33,292 bases of DNA, taken from an uncultured Muribaculaceae bacterium. GTDB taxonomy: Bacteria > Bacteroidota > Bacteroidia > Bacteroidales > Muribaculaceae. Below, piece after piece: positions 8,408 through 17,996 of the stretch. Each line of letters starts with the position of its first letter. The stretch's first letter is position 1. The notes beneath the pieces are model-generated. The model was not told the origin of the DNA and did no database searches. It was given only the letters and a program-made list of their open reading frames with translations. The translations under genes and the position numbers were made by a program. The stretch is from the NCBI GenBank assembly GCA_910587235.1, contig CAJUKD010000026.1, positions 1 to 33,292 on the forward strand, written 5' to 3'.

Positions 8408-9538
8408 GTGGACCGACGCAACTTTCTCAAAGCAGGAGTCTTTGGAGCCGTAATGGCCTCTTCTCCCATATCTTTCTCGGCATTCGGACAAGCTACAAAA
8501 ACCACCGACCGACTGGGACGCCTCAATCTTTCATTCGAACCTTACGAACTGAAACTCAGACACTCATTCAATCTGGCAAAATCCCAGCGTACGACCACTC
8601 CGGACGTACAGGTACGCATCAGCTACGACGGTCTGACAGGCTATGGCGAAGCATCCATGCCGCCATATCTCGGCGAAAGTGTCAGCTCCGTATGTTCCTA
8701 TCTCGCCCGTCTTGACCTAAGCCAGTTCTCCGATCCTTTCCGTATAGAAGACATACACGAATATCTCGAAAGCGTGGCACCGGGAAACCGAGCCGCAAAA
8801 GCCTCGGTGGATATTGCGCTGCATGACCTCGTCGGGAAAATAATGAAACAGCCATGGTATAAAATCTGGGGACTTAATCCCGACAAATGCCCCGACACAT
8901 CGTTCACTGTCAGCTACGATGCCGACCCTGACGAAATGGCCAAGAAAATCAGTGAAACCGCTCCTTACAAAGTCATAAAAATCAAGATGGGACTTGACCA
9001 CGACAAAGAACTGGTTGAGTCCATACGCCGGCGAAGCGACGTCCCCATATGCGTCGACGCCAACCAAGGTTGGACAGACAAGGAAAAGGCTCTTGAAATG
9101 TGTCACTGGCTTGCCGAGCGCAACTGCCTTTTCGTAGAGCAACCGATGTCAAAAGATGCTATCGACGCAACAGCATGGCTTCGCGAACGCTCACCTCTGC
9201 CTATCATTGCCGACGAATTCCTGCAACGCCTGCCAGACATCAGAAGAGCAGCCGGCGCTTACGACGGAATAAACATCAAGCTGATGAAAAGCACTGGCAT
9301 GCACGAAGCCTATCAGATGGCCGTTCTGGCACGCGCATTAGGAATGAAAGTGATGCTTGGCTGCATGACGGAAACGTCGTGCGCGGTCACAGCTGCCGCC
9401 CAACTTGCGCCAATGGTCGACTGGGCCGATCTCGACGGCAATCTGCTTATAGAAAACGATATATTCGACGGGTTGAAGATAGTCGACGGCAAAGTCACCC
9501 TGCCCGACCGGCCCGGCATTGGCGTAGTGCCGGTCTGA
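8408..9538 (+). CDS. Dipeptide epimerase (L-Ala-D/L-Glu epimerase type, enolase superfamily)
   Basis: A 376-residue muconate-lactonizing-type enolase-superfamily enzyme. The active-site set is complete: KIK with Lys191 and Lys193, metal ligands Asp217 (CVDANQG), Glu244 (FVEQPM) and Asp269 (IIADEF), and the opposite base Lys291 (NIKLMK). Members convert L-Ala-D-Glu to L-Ala-L-Glu during murein recycling; other dipeptides are possible. The N terminus is unusual: MDRRNFLKAG plus a hydrophobic stretch is a twin-arginine signal, so the enzyme is likely exported folded. The start is GTG at 8408, chosen because it gives the complete Tat motif. It lies directly behind the NlpC/P60 peptidase gene. Confidence 0.92.
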   Translation: MDRRNFLKAGVFGAVMASSPISFSAFGQATKTTDRLGRLNLSFEPYELKLRHSFNLAKSQRTTTPDVQVRISYDGLTGYGEASMPPYLGESVSSVCSYLARLDLSQFSDPFRIEDIHEYLESVAPGNRAAKASVDIALHDLVGKIMKQPWYKIWGLNPDKCPDTSFTVSYDADPDEMAKKISETAPYKVIKIKMGLDHDKELVESIRRRSDVPICVDANQGWTDKEKALEMCHWLAERNCLFVEQPMSKDAIDATAWLRERSPLPIIADEFLQRLPDIRRAAGAYDGINIKLMKSTGMHEAYQMAVLARALGMKVMLGCMTETSCAVTAAAQLAPMVDWADLDGNLLIENDIFDGLKIVDGKVTLPDRPGIGVVPV

Positions 9539-9609
9539 GCATGACAGACACATGCTTTGTAATGCAGACTCTTTAAATCTAACCCTACACCTACCAGCAT
9601 AATCAAAAA

Positions 9610-12297
9610 ATGACCGACGACATAAAGGAATTTCCCGACGAAAACGAAGACTCGAACTCCATGGAAGAGCAGAACATAAATCTGCCGGTAAAACCGTACA
9701 CAGACGCCAAAGATATTGTACGCCACCACCTCCGCGGAATGTATCAGAACTGGTTTCTCGAATATGCCTCATACGTGATATTGGAGCGCGCCGTCCCGCA
9801 TATCGACGACGGACTCAAACCCGTGCAGCGCCGAATCCTGCACTCCATGAAAACGCTCGACGACGGCCGTTTCAACAAAGTCGCCAATATCGTGGGCAAC
9901 ACCATGCAGTACCATCCACATGGCGACGCGTCTATATATGATGCTCTTGTCCAGCTCGGTCAGAAAGATCTGCTTGTGGAAACACAGGGTAACTGGGGCA
10001 ATATACTCACCGGCGCATCAGCAGCCGCAGGCCGTTACATCGAAGCCCGCCTGTCGCTATTCGCGCTCGACACACTCTACAACCCCAAAGTAACGGAATG
10101 GACAATGAGTTACGACGGTCGCAAACGCGAACCGGTCACTCTGCCCGCCAAATTTCCGCTTCTGCTTGCACAAGGTGCCGAAGGCATAGCTGTAGGCCTG
10201 TCGTCGAAAATATTGCCGCACAATTTCAATGAAATTCTTGACGCGGCAATCGCATATCTGCGCGACGAAGAATTCACCCTATATCCTGACTTCGCTACCG
10301 GAGGCCTGATCGACATACGCAAATACAACGACGGACGCCGTGGCGGATTTGTCAAAGTAAGATCCAAAATCGAGAAAATCGACTCTCGCACTCTTGCCGT
10401 GACCGAAATACCATACGGCAAAAATACCGGCACGGTAATCGACTCTATACTCAAAGCTTTTGAAAAAGGCAAGATCAAGATACGCAAGGTCGAGGACAAT
10501 ACGGCCGAAACTGCATGTATACTCGTGCACCTTTTGCCGGGAACATCAAGCGACAAAACCATAGACGCTCTGTATGCTTTCACAGACTGCGAAGTAAGCA
10601 TATCCCCTAACTGCTGTGTGATTGTCGGACAGAAGCCCGAATTCCTCGGTGTCAGCGATGTGCTCCGCCACAGCGTGGACACCACATGCGGCATTCTTAA
10701 AGCCGACCTGGAGATACGTCTTGCCGAAACACGCGAACAACTGCTTTTCGCATCTCTCGAACGCATCTTCATCGAAAAACGAATATACAAGGACAAGGAA
10801 TATGAAAATGCCGTGGACCTCGACTCGGCTGTCGCACACATAGACATGCGCCTTGAGCCGTTCAAACCGTCGTTCAACCGCGATGTGACCCGCGACGATA
10901 TCCTGCGTCTGCTCGAAATAAAAATGAAACGTATTCTGCGTTTCAACGTTGATGAAGCCGACAAAAACATAGCCGAACTGAACGCACGCATCGCCGACAT
11001 ACTCGACCGTCTTGGCAACATACGCCGCGAAGCAATCGAATGGTTCGAATATCTTCGCCAGAAGTACGGGCACGCATATCCGCGCCGCACCCAGATACGC
11101 GGATTCGACAATATCCAGGCTGCCAATGTGGCCGAAGCCAATGAAAAACTTTACATCAACCGCGAAGAAGGCTTCATCGGGACAGGCCTGAAGAAAGACG
11201 AGTTCGTGTGCAACTGTTCGGCTCTTGACGACATAATTATATTCTACAAAGACGGACGTTACAAAATCGTGAAAGTTCAGGAAAAACTGTTTGTAGACAA
11301 AAACGTTCTTTATCTGAACGTATTCAAACGAAACGACAAACGCACGATATATAACGTAATCTACCAGAATGGCCGTAACGGCATCTATTATCAGAAACGC
11401 TTCTTTGTGACCGGCCTGACACGCGACACCGAGTACAATCTCACTCCCGGCCTGCCCGGCACCCGTGTTGTCTGGTTCTCGGCCAACCCCAACGGCGAGG
11501 CGGAGGTGGTGAAGGTGATACTCAAACCTAAAAACCGCCTTAAAACCTTACAGTTCGACATAGATTTCGCAAAACTCGCGATCAAAGGCAGAGGAGCACA
11601 AGGCAATCTTGTGACCAAAAACGAAGTCCACCGCTTCACTCTGAAAGAAAGAGGCGTATCGACTCTCGGCGGCCGGGAGGTATGGTTCGACCACGATGTC
11701 ATGCGCCTGAACTACGAAGGACGCGGCGAATTCCTCGGCGAATTCTCCGGCACCGATCTTGTTCTTGTCATATTGAAAAACGGCGAATACTACACAAGCG
11801 GATTCGAGGCCACCAACCACTACGAAGACAATATATTACGCATAGAGAAATTCCGTCCGAAGACCGTCTGGACAGCAATCCTGAACGATGCGGATCAAGG
11901 CTATCCCTATATCAAACGTTTCACATTCGAGCCGTCAGCCAGACACCAGCGTTTCCTTGGCGAAAATGAAAAATCGACACTCATAACTCTTTCCGATAAG
12001 AATGGACCGATGTTCGAGCTTACTTTCGGTGGCGACGACAGCTTCCGCGACAAAATCACAATCGATGCGGAAGATTTCATCGCCGTCAAAAGTTTCAAAG
12101 CCAAAGGCAAGCGCCTGACAACATTCGAACTGGCCTCAGTCGTAGAACTGGAACCTAAATACAATGACGAGGATATATCCGCCAACGATTCCGACGACGA
12201 GACAACCGTCGAGGACGACAACCAGGAAGAAACCGTAACAGAGCGTTCCGACGAGGAAATCCGCGACGAGATCACAGGCCAACAACATATATTCTGA
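9610..12297 (+). CDS. parC: DNA topoisomerase IV subunit A
   Basis: An 895-residue type IIA topoisomerase A subunit that cuts and rejoins DNA to unlink daughter chromosomes. The breakage-reunion domain runs from about residue 35 with the catalytic AAAGRYIEAR (Tyr143), after the VQRRIL and HPHGDASIYD segments. A long coiled-coil region and a diverged beta-pinwheel C-terminal domain follow; the end is strongly acidic (DEDISANDSDDETTVEDD). The lack of a GyrA box and the diverged C terminus favour ParC over GyrA. The position equal to the quinolone-contact serine is Ala107, while the acidic partner is Asp111. No parE gene lies beside it. A DUF3316-like gene follows after 13 nt. Confidence 0.88.
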   Translation: MTDDIKEFPDENEDSNSMEEQNINLPVKPYTDAKDIVRHHLRGMYQNWFLEYASYVILERAVPHIDDGLKPVQRRILHSMKTLDDGRFNKVANIVGNTMQYHPHGDASIYDALVQLGQKDLLVETQGNWGNILTGASAAAGRYIEARLSLFALDTLYNPKVTEWTMSYDGRKREPVTLPAKFPLLLAQGAEGIAVGLSSKILPHNFNEILDAAIAYLRDEEFTLYPDFATGGLIDIRKYNDGRRGGFVKVRSKIEKIDSRTLAVTEIPYGKNTGTVIDSILKAFEKGKIKIRKVEDNTAETACILVHLLPGTSSDKTIDALYAFTDCEVSISPNCCVIVGQKPEFLGVSDVLRHSVDTTCGILKADLEIRLAETREQLLFASLERIFIEKRIYKDKEYENAVDLDSAVAHIDMRLEPFKPSFNRDVTRDDILRLLEIKMKRILRFNVDEADKNIAELNARIADILDRLGNIRREAIEWFEYLRQKYGHAYPRRTQIRGFDNIQAANVAEANEKLYINREEGFIGTGLKKDEFVCNCSALDDIIIFYKDGRYKIVKVQEKLFVDKNVLYLNVFKRNDKRTIYNVIYQNGRNGIYYQKRFFVTGLTRDTEYNLTPGLPGTRVVWFSANPNGEAEVVKVILKPKNRLKTLQFDIDFAKLAIKGRGAQGNLVTKNEVHRFTLKERGVSTLGGREVWFDHDVMRLNYEGRGEFLGEFSGTDLVLVILKNGEYYTSGFEATNHYEDNILRIEKFRPKTVWTAILNDADQGYPYIKRFTFEPSARHQRFLGENEKSTLITLSDKNGPMFELTFGGDDSFRDKITIDAEDFIAVKSFKAKGKRLTTFELASVVELEPKYNDEDISANDSDDETTVEDDNQEETVTERSDEEIRDEITGQQHIF

Positions 12298-12310
12298 TAT
12301 TCTGCATCCA

Positions 12311-13183
12311 ATGACGAATCTGCGTCAGCTGCTTCTCGCCGCTATCACATTACTCTGCTTTTTCTTTGCCGAAGCAGAGAATAGATCCGAATATGTGACA
12401 TACCGACCTGTGTTGTCGGCATATACACTCGACATCGGAACCGCGCACATAGCCGACACCTATCTCTCGCCTCTGCGCTACAACGGTTTCAGCACTGCAT
12501 TCTCCTACGAACGTATGCAAGCCATGCGTTTCAATCCGGAACGTTGGATCATGCAACTCCACATCAGTCCGGAATTTGCCAGGACGCTAAATCCGGCTCG
12601 GAATTCATATATCTATGATCTTAACATACACGGCTCATGGGCTATGATGGCACGCTTCCGGATGCCCGCCACATGGCTGACTCTGATGGCCGGAGGCTCC
12701 ACCGGCGCCGACCTCGGCATGCTCTACGCACCGCGTAACGGCAACAACCCAGTATCGGCCAAAGCTTCATGGACTGTAAACGCCACAGCCGCCGCTGTAG
12801 CACGCTTCAGACTCGGCCGACTGCCGATTGTGGCACGATATCAGGCCGAAATGGCGCTTGCCGGTGTTTTTTTCTCCCCAAGTTACGGAGAACTTTATTA
12901 TGAAATATCGCTTGGCAACCACCGCAAACTCGCCCACGGAGCATGGCCCGGCAATTACATCAGGCTTAACAACTATATCACAACAGACCTCCTTTTCGGA
13001 GCCACATCGCTGCGTATAGGCTACAACAACTATATCGCATCCACTTCCGCATCAAATATAGTCACACGCCGCATCACCCATTGTTTCACTCTTGGAATCA
13101 CAACGGAATGGCTGTCACTGCCACTGCGTAACACATCACGTTTTCCTTCGGCCGACGCCAGAATCATTTCCGCCATGTACTGA
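12311..13183 (+). CDS. DUF3316-like exported protein
   Basis: A 290-residue protein of unknown function with a signal peptide (about residues 1-23, ending FFAEAEN). The segment IADTYLSPLRYNGFSTAFSYER and the alternating aromatic/hydrophobic strands to the end resemble the DUF3316 family of Bacteroidota, which looks like an outer-membrane beta-barrel. I recognise the family by eye only. It lies 13 nt after parC and 18 nt before the S41 peptidase gene, so it is probably co-transcribed with both. Confidence 0.6.
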   Translation: MTNLRQLLLAAITLLCFFFAEAENRSEYVTYRPVLSAYTLDIGTAHIADTYLSPLRYNGFSTAFSYERMQAMRFNPERWIMQLHISPEFARTLNPARNSYIYDLNIHGSWAMMARFRMPATWLTLMAGGSTGADLGMLYAPRNGNNPVSAKASWTVNATAAAVARFRLGRLPIVARYQAEMALAGVFFSPSYGELYYEISLGNHRKLAHGAWPGNYIRLNNYITTDLLFGATSLRIGYNNYIASTSASNIVTRRITHCFTLGITTEWLSLPLRNTSRFPSADARIISAMY

Positions 13184-13201
13184 TTTTTTTCCTTCATACC
13201 G

Positions 13202-14353
13202 ATGAACAGACTGTCACTAAAGAACATCTTCCTGACAAGCATAATCACATCCGTGACAATCGCTGCAATTCTCCTTTTTCCAGCCTGTCACAGCATAGAA
13301 AAATGGGAAAGCGATCCTCAGGGAAATTTTGATGCTTTATGGACAATCCTCGACGAACACTATTGCTTTTTCGAAGACAAAAACATAGACTGGAACGATA
13401 TATATGCTTCCTACAGATCAAAAGTCAAAAAAGAAATGGAAGCTGACGAATTTTTCAATCTATGCGCCGAAATGCTCGCCACGCTACGCGACGGGCACGT
13501 CAACCTCAGCTCTCCTTTCAACACATCATATTACAGAAAATGGTGGAGTGATTATCCGCAGAATTTCAACAAAAGACTTATTGAAGAACATTATCTCAAC
13601 TTCGACTATGCCGCTGCCGGTGGAGTCATATATAAAGAACTTCCGGGCCGTAATGTAGGATATATGCGCTATTCTTCATTCTCAGGCGGAATAGGTGAAA
13701 CAATGCTCGACATGATGCTCTACGGATTCAGAGAAACAGACGGACTGATAATTGACATACGCGACAACGGAGGCGGAAACATGACCAATGTCGAAAAACT
13801 TGCCTCCCGTTTTCTTGCGGAACGGACTCTTGCCGGATATATTTCCCACAAGACCGGACCCGGCCATAATGATTTTTCAGAACCTTTCGCCTATTATTTC
13901 GAACCGTCGAAACGCGTGCGCTGGTTCAAGCCTGTCATAGTGCTCACCAACCGCAGTACATTCAGCGCGGCAAACAATTTTGTATCCGTAATGCAGTATC
14001 TGCCGCAAGTGCTGATTGTAGGCGCACATACAGGCGGTGGCTCCGGAATGCCATATACTTCAGAAATTCCATGCGGATGGTCGGTACGCATGTCGGCATC
14101 GCCTGTCTACGACCGCAACATGAACACAACCGAACAAGGCATAGCTCCTTCGGCAGGATGTGCTATAGATCTCGATCCCGAAGCGGAAGCACAGGGCATT
14201 GACACTATGCTTGAATTCGCCATAATACTGCTGAACCGTTTAGCCCAGGAAAACAAACCCGACGAAAGCGATCGGGGATCTCGCTCCGTCGGGGCTATGT
14301 GCGATGTAGGGAATCCGTCAGCTCCGGTTCAGATAAAAGCTTTATCGTTCTGA
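13202..14353 (+). CDS. S41 family (tail-specific type) peptidase, lipoprotein
   Basis: A 383-residue serine protease of the C-terminal-processing family. It begins with a hydrophobic signal ending LLFPAC, giving a candidate lipid-modified Cys29. An alpha-helical N-terminal region is followed by the S41 core: GLIIDIRDNGGG (about 181-192), then VLTNRSTFSAAN with the likely nucleophile Ser255, and the GGGSGMPY segment. No clear PDZ domain is visible between them, consistent with the short Bacteroidota subgroup. It ends the plus-strand run that starts at 5758, and its last 25 nt overlap the end of the convergent phosphatase gene. Confidence 0.87.
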   Translation: MNRLSLKNIFLTSIITSVTIAAILLFPACHSIEKWESDPQGNFDALWTILDEHYCFFEDKNIDWNDIYASYRSKVKKEMEADEFFNLCAEMLATLRDGHVNLSSPFNTSYYRKWWSDYPQNFNKRLIEEHYLNFDYAAAGGVIYKELPGRNVGYMRYSSFSGGIGETMLDMMLYGFRETDGLIIDIRDNGGGNMTNVEKLASRFLAERTLAGYISHKTGPGHNDFSEPFAYYFEPSKRVRWFKPVIVLTNRSTFSAANNFVSVMQYLPQVLIVGAHTGGGSGMPYTSEIPCGWSVRMSASPVYDRNMNTTEQGIAPSAGCAIDLDPEAEAQGIDTMLEFAIILLNRLAQENKPDESDRGSRSVGAMCDVGNPSAPVQIKALSF

Positions 14354-15072
14354 ATGACGCTTTCAAGCATAGCAAAATGCTTCTCTGCATCCTTTGACAT
14401 CAGATATTCGTCTATAACGGCTGCATGACGGCTGTTATGCAGATCCGTACCAATGAAGTCGACCATACCGTCTTCCAACAGTTTCTCCGCCATCTTCTTC
14501 TCGGCTTTTCCATAATTACCCGCAAGACTCAGCAGATTGATCTGGAACATCAGTCCGGCGTCATGCAGCTCCTTGTACCGCGACGGTTTACCGTAATAAT
14601 ATGTGTAGCGTTCGGGATGTGCGAGAACAGGTCGGAAGCCGCGCACCTGAAGGTCGAAAATCAGCTGATCCAGATTCCATGGTTCCTGCATGAACGAGTT
14701 TTCAATCAGCAGATATGAGTTAGGATATGGTGTAAGAGCTTTCGCCTCCATCTGTTTGAGGAAAAATTCGTCGATACGGTATTCCGCCGAACGTTCCATT
14801 ACGATAGCATTGCCCCGGCGCCGCAACTCCTCCTGCAATTCCTCAAGAGCCGGATCAAGAATATCCGGAGTATTCTCAAATGTATATTGCGTCACATGCG
14901 GAGAAGCTATTATACGCTCTATACCCCAGCGCTGCATGCGTTCTATAAGTTCAGCCGACGTGGCAGCATCCGGCGAACCGTCGTCAACGCCGGGTACAAG
15001 ATGACAGTGTATGTCTGTTTTGAAAGGAAGTTTAAGCGGCTCTTTCCGCTTCTTTTGAAATATATTAAACAT
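14329..15072 (-). CDS. CpsB/CapC family PHP-type tyrosine phosphatase
   Basis: A 247-residue metal-dependent PHP-domain phosphatase of the kind that dephosphorylates the tyrosine kinase controlling capsule or exopolysaccharide export. Visible motifs are DIHCHLVPGVDDG (metal ligands His22, His24, Asp30), ASPH near 59-62, LAHPERY near 157 and FIGTDLHNSRH near 211-221. There is no signal peptide. No bacterial tyrosine kinase, Wzc/Wza-like or glycosyltransferase gene is present in the window, so the partner is elsewhere. It follows trkH by 81 nt on the same strand, with no clear promoter between them. Confidence 0.88.
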   Translation of the reverse strand: MFNIFQKKRKEPLKLPFKTDIHCHLVPGVDDGSPDAATSAELIERMQRWGIERIIASPHVTQYTFENTPDILDPALEELQEELRRRGNAIVMERSAEYRIDEFFLKQMEAKALTPYPNSYLLIENSFMQEPWNLDQLIFDLQVRGFRPVLAHPERYTYYYGKPSRYKELHDAGLMFQINLLSLAGNYGKAEKKMAEKLLEDGMVDFIGTDLHNSRHAAVIDEYLMSKDAEKHFAMLESVIQNDKAFI

Positions 15073-15153
15073 AATTCTTCACGTAGTTACGCAATTATAT
15101 AACGCAGATATCAATCCGATATTGTTTCCTTTACCATTGAAAAGCAGTCACTC

Positions 15154-16638
15154 TCAATGCCTCCAGAATGTCGGCGTAAGGATGACAAGAACCGTGAAAA
15201 TCTCAAGACGCCCGACGAGCATCAGCGCAGAAAGCACCCATTTGGCAGCATCAGGCAGAATTTCATAACCGGAACCGACACCTGTCACACCTGCTCCGAG
15301 TCCTGTATTGGATAGGCACGAGAATGCAGAAAAGAAAGCATCTACGACAGGAACACCCATCGATGCCAATATTATTCCGCCGCCTACGACCAGAAGCATG
15401 TAAATGCAAAGAAAAGCTATGACCTTGTTCACAAGTTCGGTATTGACAACTTTGCCGTTTACTTTCACCGATCTGATGGCTCGTGGATGAATACAACGGT
15501 ATATTTCGTTATGCGCGTTTTTAAAAAGGTAAAGTAGCCGGTCGATTTTGGCTCCTCCGCTGGTCGAGCCGGCACATGCGCCCGAAAACATCAGCACAAA
15601 AGTCACGGCAAGCACAAACGAGCCCCAGTTTTCAAAATTCACCACCGTGAATCCGGTAGATGTAATTGTGGATACAATCTGGAAAAGCGGGTCGACCGTT
15701 ACCGACTGCCAGTCATAGACCTGCCGCCGGTATATGATAGAAATGACAAACATTACAAGCGTAAGCCCGATAACAATAAGATAGGTACGCAGCACATCGT
15801 TTCTTCGAAAAGTATGGAAATCGCCATGTATGAAACGGTATATCAAAGCGAAATTCACACCTCCGAGAAACATAAAAATGATCATCACGATTTTTATGTA
15901 CACAGAATCCCAGGCATGTATGCTGTCCGGACTTGTGGAATATCCACCTGTCGAGATCGTGCCGAAAGCATGACATACACTTTCGAATAGATTCATGGGG
16001 CCGGCCCACAAAAGCAATACGAGGACAACTGTCAGGACGAGATAAATTGTCCACAGGCTTTTTGCTGTCTGACTTATACGAGGCTGTATCTTATCGTGCG
16101 TGATCCCAGTAACCTCAGCATTGAACATCTGCATGCCTCCCGAATGGTTCAGCATCGGAATTATTGCCAGAGTGAATAGGATTATACCCATTCCACCGAC
16201 CCATTGCATCATTGCCCGCCACAGATGGACTCCATGACTCAGATTCTCCGTACCGACCAACACCGACGCACCTGTTGTGGTGAATCCTGACATTGCTTCA
16301 AAGAAAGCGTCGCTAACCGACGCCTGCGCCGAACTGAAAATGAACGGCAGCATACCGAATACGGAAAAAACCACCCAGACCGAGGCCGTCAGGAGATATC
16401 CGTCGCGACGTCCGAGATGCTCGAAACGAGGTTTCGAACGACGGGCCATCACCGCACCGCTGAACAAGGCAAGACATGCAACAATAAGAAAAGGGAGATA
16501 GTCGCTTTCGCCATAGAAGGCAGATGTCGCCGCCGGAAAAAGCATGAAAACGCCTTCTATGCCCAGAAGCCACCCGAGTATACGCACCAGCATCCGGAAA
16601 TTAACAAGCGAACGGTTCTTTATATGCCGTAGTTCCAT
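15154..16638 (-). CDS. trkH: Trk system potassium uptake channel subunit
   Basis: A 494-residue polytopic membrane protein, the K+-conducting part of the Trk/Ktr superfamily. The four pore-loop filters are visible: SGFTTTGASVL, ISTGGYSTS, TSTGFTVV and LSNTGLGAG. The gene lies 10 nt behind trkA, whose product is the regulatory subunit. A longer reading from 16701 would overlap the end of trkA; ATG 16638 (MELRHIKNRS) begins just after the trkA stop and is preferred. Confidence 0.94.
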   Translation of the reverse strand: MELRHIKNRSLVNFRMLVRILGWLLGIEGVFMLFPAATSAFYGESDYLPFLIVACLALFSGAVMARRSKPRFEHLGRRDGYLLTASVWVVFSVFGMLPFIFSSAQASVSDAFFEAMSGFTTTGASVLVGTENLSHGVHLWRAMMQWVGGMGIILFTLAIIPMLNHSGGMQMFNAEVTGITHDKIQPRISQTAKSLWTIYLVLTVVLVLLLWAGPMNLFESVCHAFGTISTGGYSTSPDSIHAWDSVYIKIVMIIFMFLGGVNFALIYRFIHGDFHTFRRNDVLRTYLIVIGLTLVMFVISIIYRRQVYDWQSVTVDPLFQIVSTITSTGFTVVNFENWGSFVLAVTFVLMFSGACAGSTSGGAKIDRLLYLFKNAHNEIYRCIHPRAIRSVKVNGKVVNTELVNKVIAFLCIYMLLVVGGGIILASMGVPVVDAFFSAFSCLSNTGLGAGVTGVGSGYEILPDAAKWVLSALMLVGRLEIFTVLVILTPTFWRH

Positions 16639-16648
16639 AAGGCTTATT

Positions 16649-17986
16649 TCAGATAAACATTTTCTCCACCTTATGCAATGCTCCGGCAAGGCAGAAGACA
16701 AGCACCCTGTCGCCCGGCTCGATTACAGTATTGCCCGTAATCAGCATTCCCTGTCCGTCACGTATAAGGCCGGCCAAAGTCATATCGCGGCTCAGTGCTA
16801 TTTCCTTGACAGGGGTGCGCGTAATGCGCGAACCCGCTCTGGCCTCTATTTCCGCTACCTCGGCGTCGGCCAATGCAAGGCATTTAGGAGTCGATGTATC
16901 CGAAGCGAGAAGCGTCTGGAAAATCGTACTCGACGCAAGAAGTTTTTTGTTTATTACCGTGCCTATGTTAAGACCCTCTGCCTGAGCTATAAACTGAATA
17001 TTCTCAACCTCAGCCACAGTTTTCTTTACTCCGAATTCCTTTGCTGTCAGGCAGGTCAGTATATTAGTTTCCGAATTAGGCGTCAATGCCACAAAAGCGT
17101 CGGCATCAGCTATACCTGCCTCTACGAGGACATCGGTATCGCGGGCGTCGCCCTGTATGATTTCACAATCGGGACACTTGTGGGTCAGTCTGGCACATAT
17201 AGCAGGATCACTCTCTATTATGGTGAATTTGAATTCGTCGCGCTCGTCACTGTTTACCAGACGTATGGCCATCTTGCTTCCGCCCATGATAAGCACACGC
17301 CGTATCGAATGGCGTGTCTTTCCGGCAAGTTCAGGCAAATCGGCTATATGGTCGCGGGTTGTGGTAAAGTACAATATATCGCCGGCCTCCATTCGGTCGC
17401 CGCCTCGCGGTATTATGGTTTCATGGTTGCGCTTGATCGCCGATACATGGAAGTGACGGTTTGTAAATGCGAAATCCTTCAGCTGCATTCCGGCCAAAGG
17501 TGAATTCTCGGGCAGACGTACACCGGCAAGAATGATACAACCATCATGAAGCTCAAACCATATCCTCGCCCACGAGCGCCTCAGAGATGTAATGATTTCC
17601 TGTGCGGCAAAATATTCCGGATAAATTACGCTGTCCACACCCATGTGGGCCACATGAGTAGCATTGCGAGGATCCATAAAATCGTAAGTGTCGATTCTCG
17701 CTACAGTGCGCCTTGCACCCAGATTACGGGCTATCGAACAGGCCACTATATTATTGGACTCGAAAGGTGTCACGGCTATGAAGAGATCGCAGCTGCCGGC
17801 TCCGGCCTCCCGCAATCCCGCAAACGATGTCGGGTTGGCCTCAAGGGTCATAAGATTGTAATTGGCGTCGAGGACGGCCAGCTTTCGAGAATCCTCATCC
17901 ACCAGACATATATCCTGTTCTTCTGCGGAGAGCAGTTTTGCCAGATGCGAACCGACCTCTCCCGAACCTGCTATCACTATCTTCAT
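16649..17986 (-). CDS. trkA: Trk system potassium uptake regulatory subunit
   Basis: A 445-residue cytosolic gating subunit with two tandem RCK units. Each has a Rossmann TrkA-N domain (GSGEVGSHLAKLL at 7-19 with the acidic end VDED; second copy beginning LIMGGSKMAIRL near residue 232) and a TrkA-C domain, as in the classic NAD-binding TrkA. It binds to the membrane face of TrkH and gates K+ uptake in response to nucleotides. It lies 10 nt after dxs and 10 nt before trkH, so all are likely in one transcript. Confidence 0.95.
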   Translation of the reverse strand: MKIVIAGSGEVGSHLAKLLSAEEQDICLVDEDSRKLAVLDANYNLMTLEANPTSFAGLREAGAGSCDLFIAVTPFESNNIVACSIARNLGARRTVARIDTYDFMDPRNATHVAHMGVDSVIYPEYFAAQEIITSLRRSWARIWFELHDGCIILAGVRLPENSPLAGMQLKDFAFTNRHFHVSAIKRNHETIIPRGGDRMEAGDILYFTTTRDHIADLPELAGKTRHSIRRVLIMGGSKMAIRLVNSDERDEFKFTIIESDPAICARLTHKCPDCEIIQGDARDTDVLVEAGIADADAFVALTPNSETNILTCLTAKEFGVKKTVAEVENIQFIAQAEGLNIGTVINKKLLASSTIFQTLLASDTSTPKCLALADAEVAEIEARAGSRITRTPVKEIALSRDMTLAGLIRDGQGMLITGNTVIEPGDRVLVFCLAGALHKVEKMFI

Positions 17987-17996
17987 CGTCAGGACA

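Noticed and set aside
10110..11141. 343-codon minus-strand open frame over parC
   Set aside because: Ser/Arg-rich shadow frame inside a strongly conserved gene.
16544..17503. 319-codon plus-strand open frame over trkA/trkH
   Set aside because: Antisense to confident trkA and the start of trkH; low-complexity composition and no domain.
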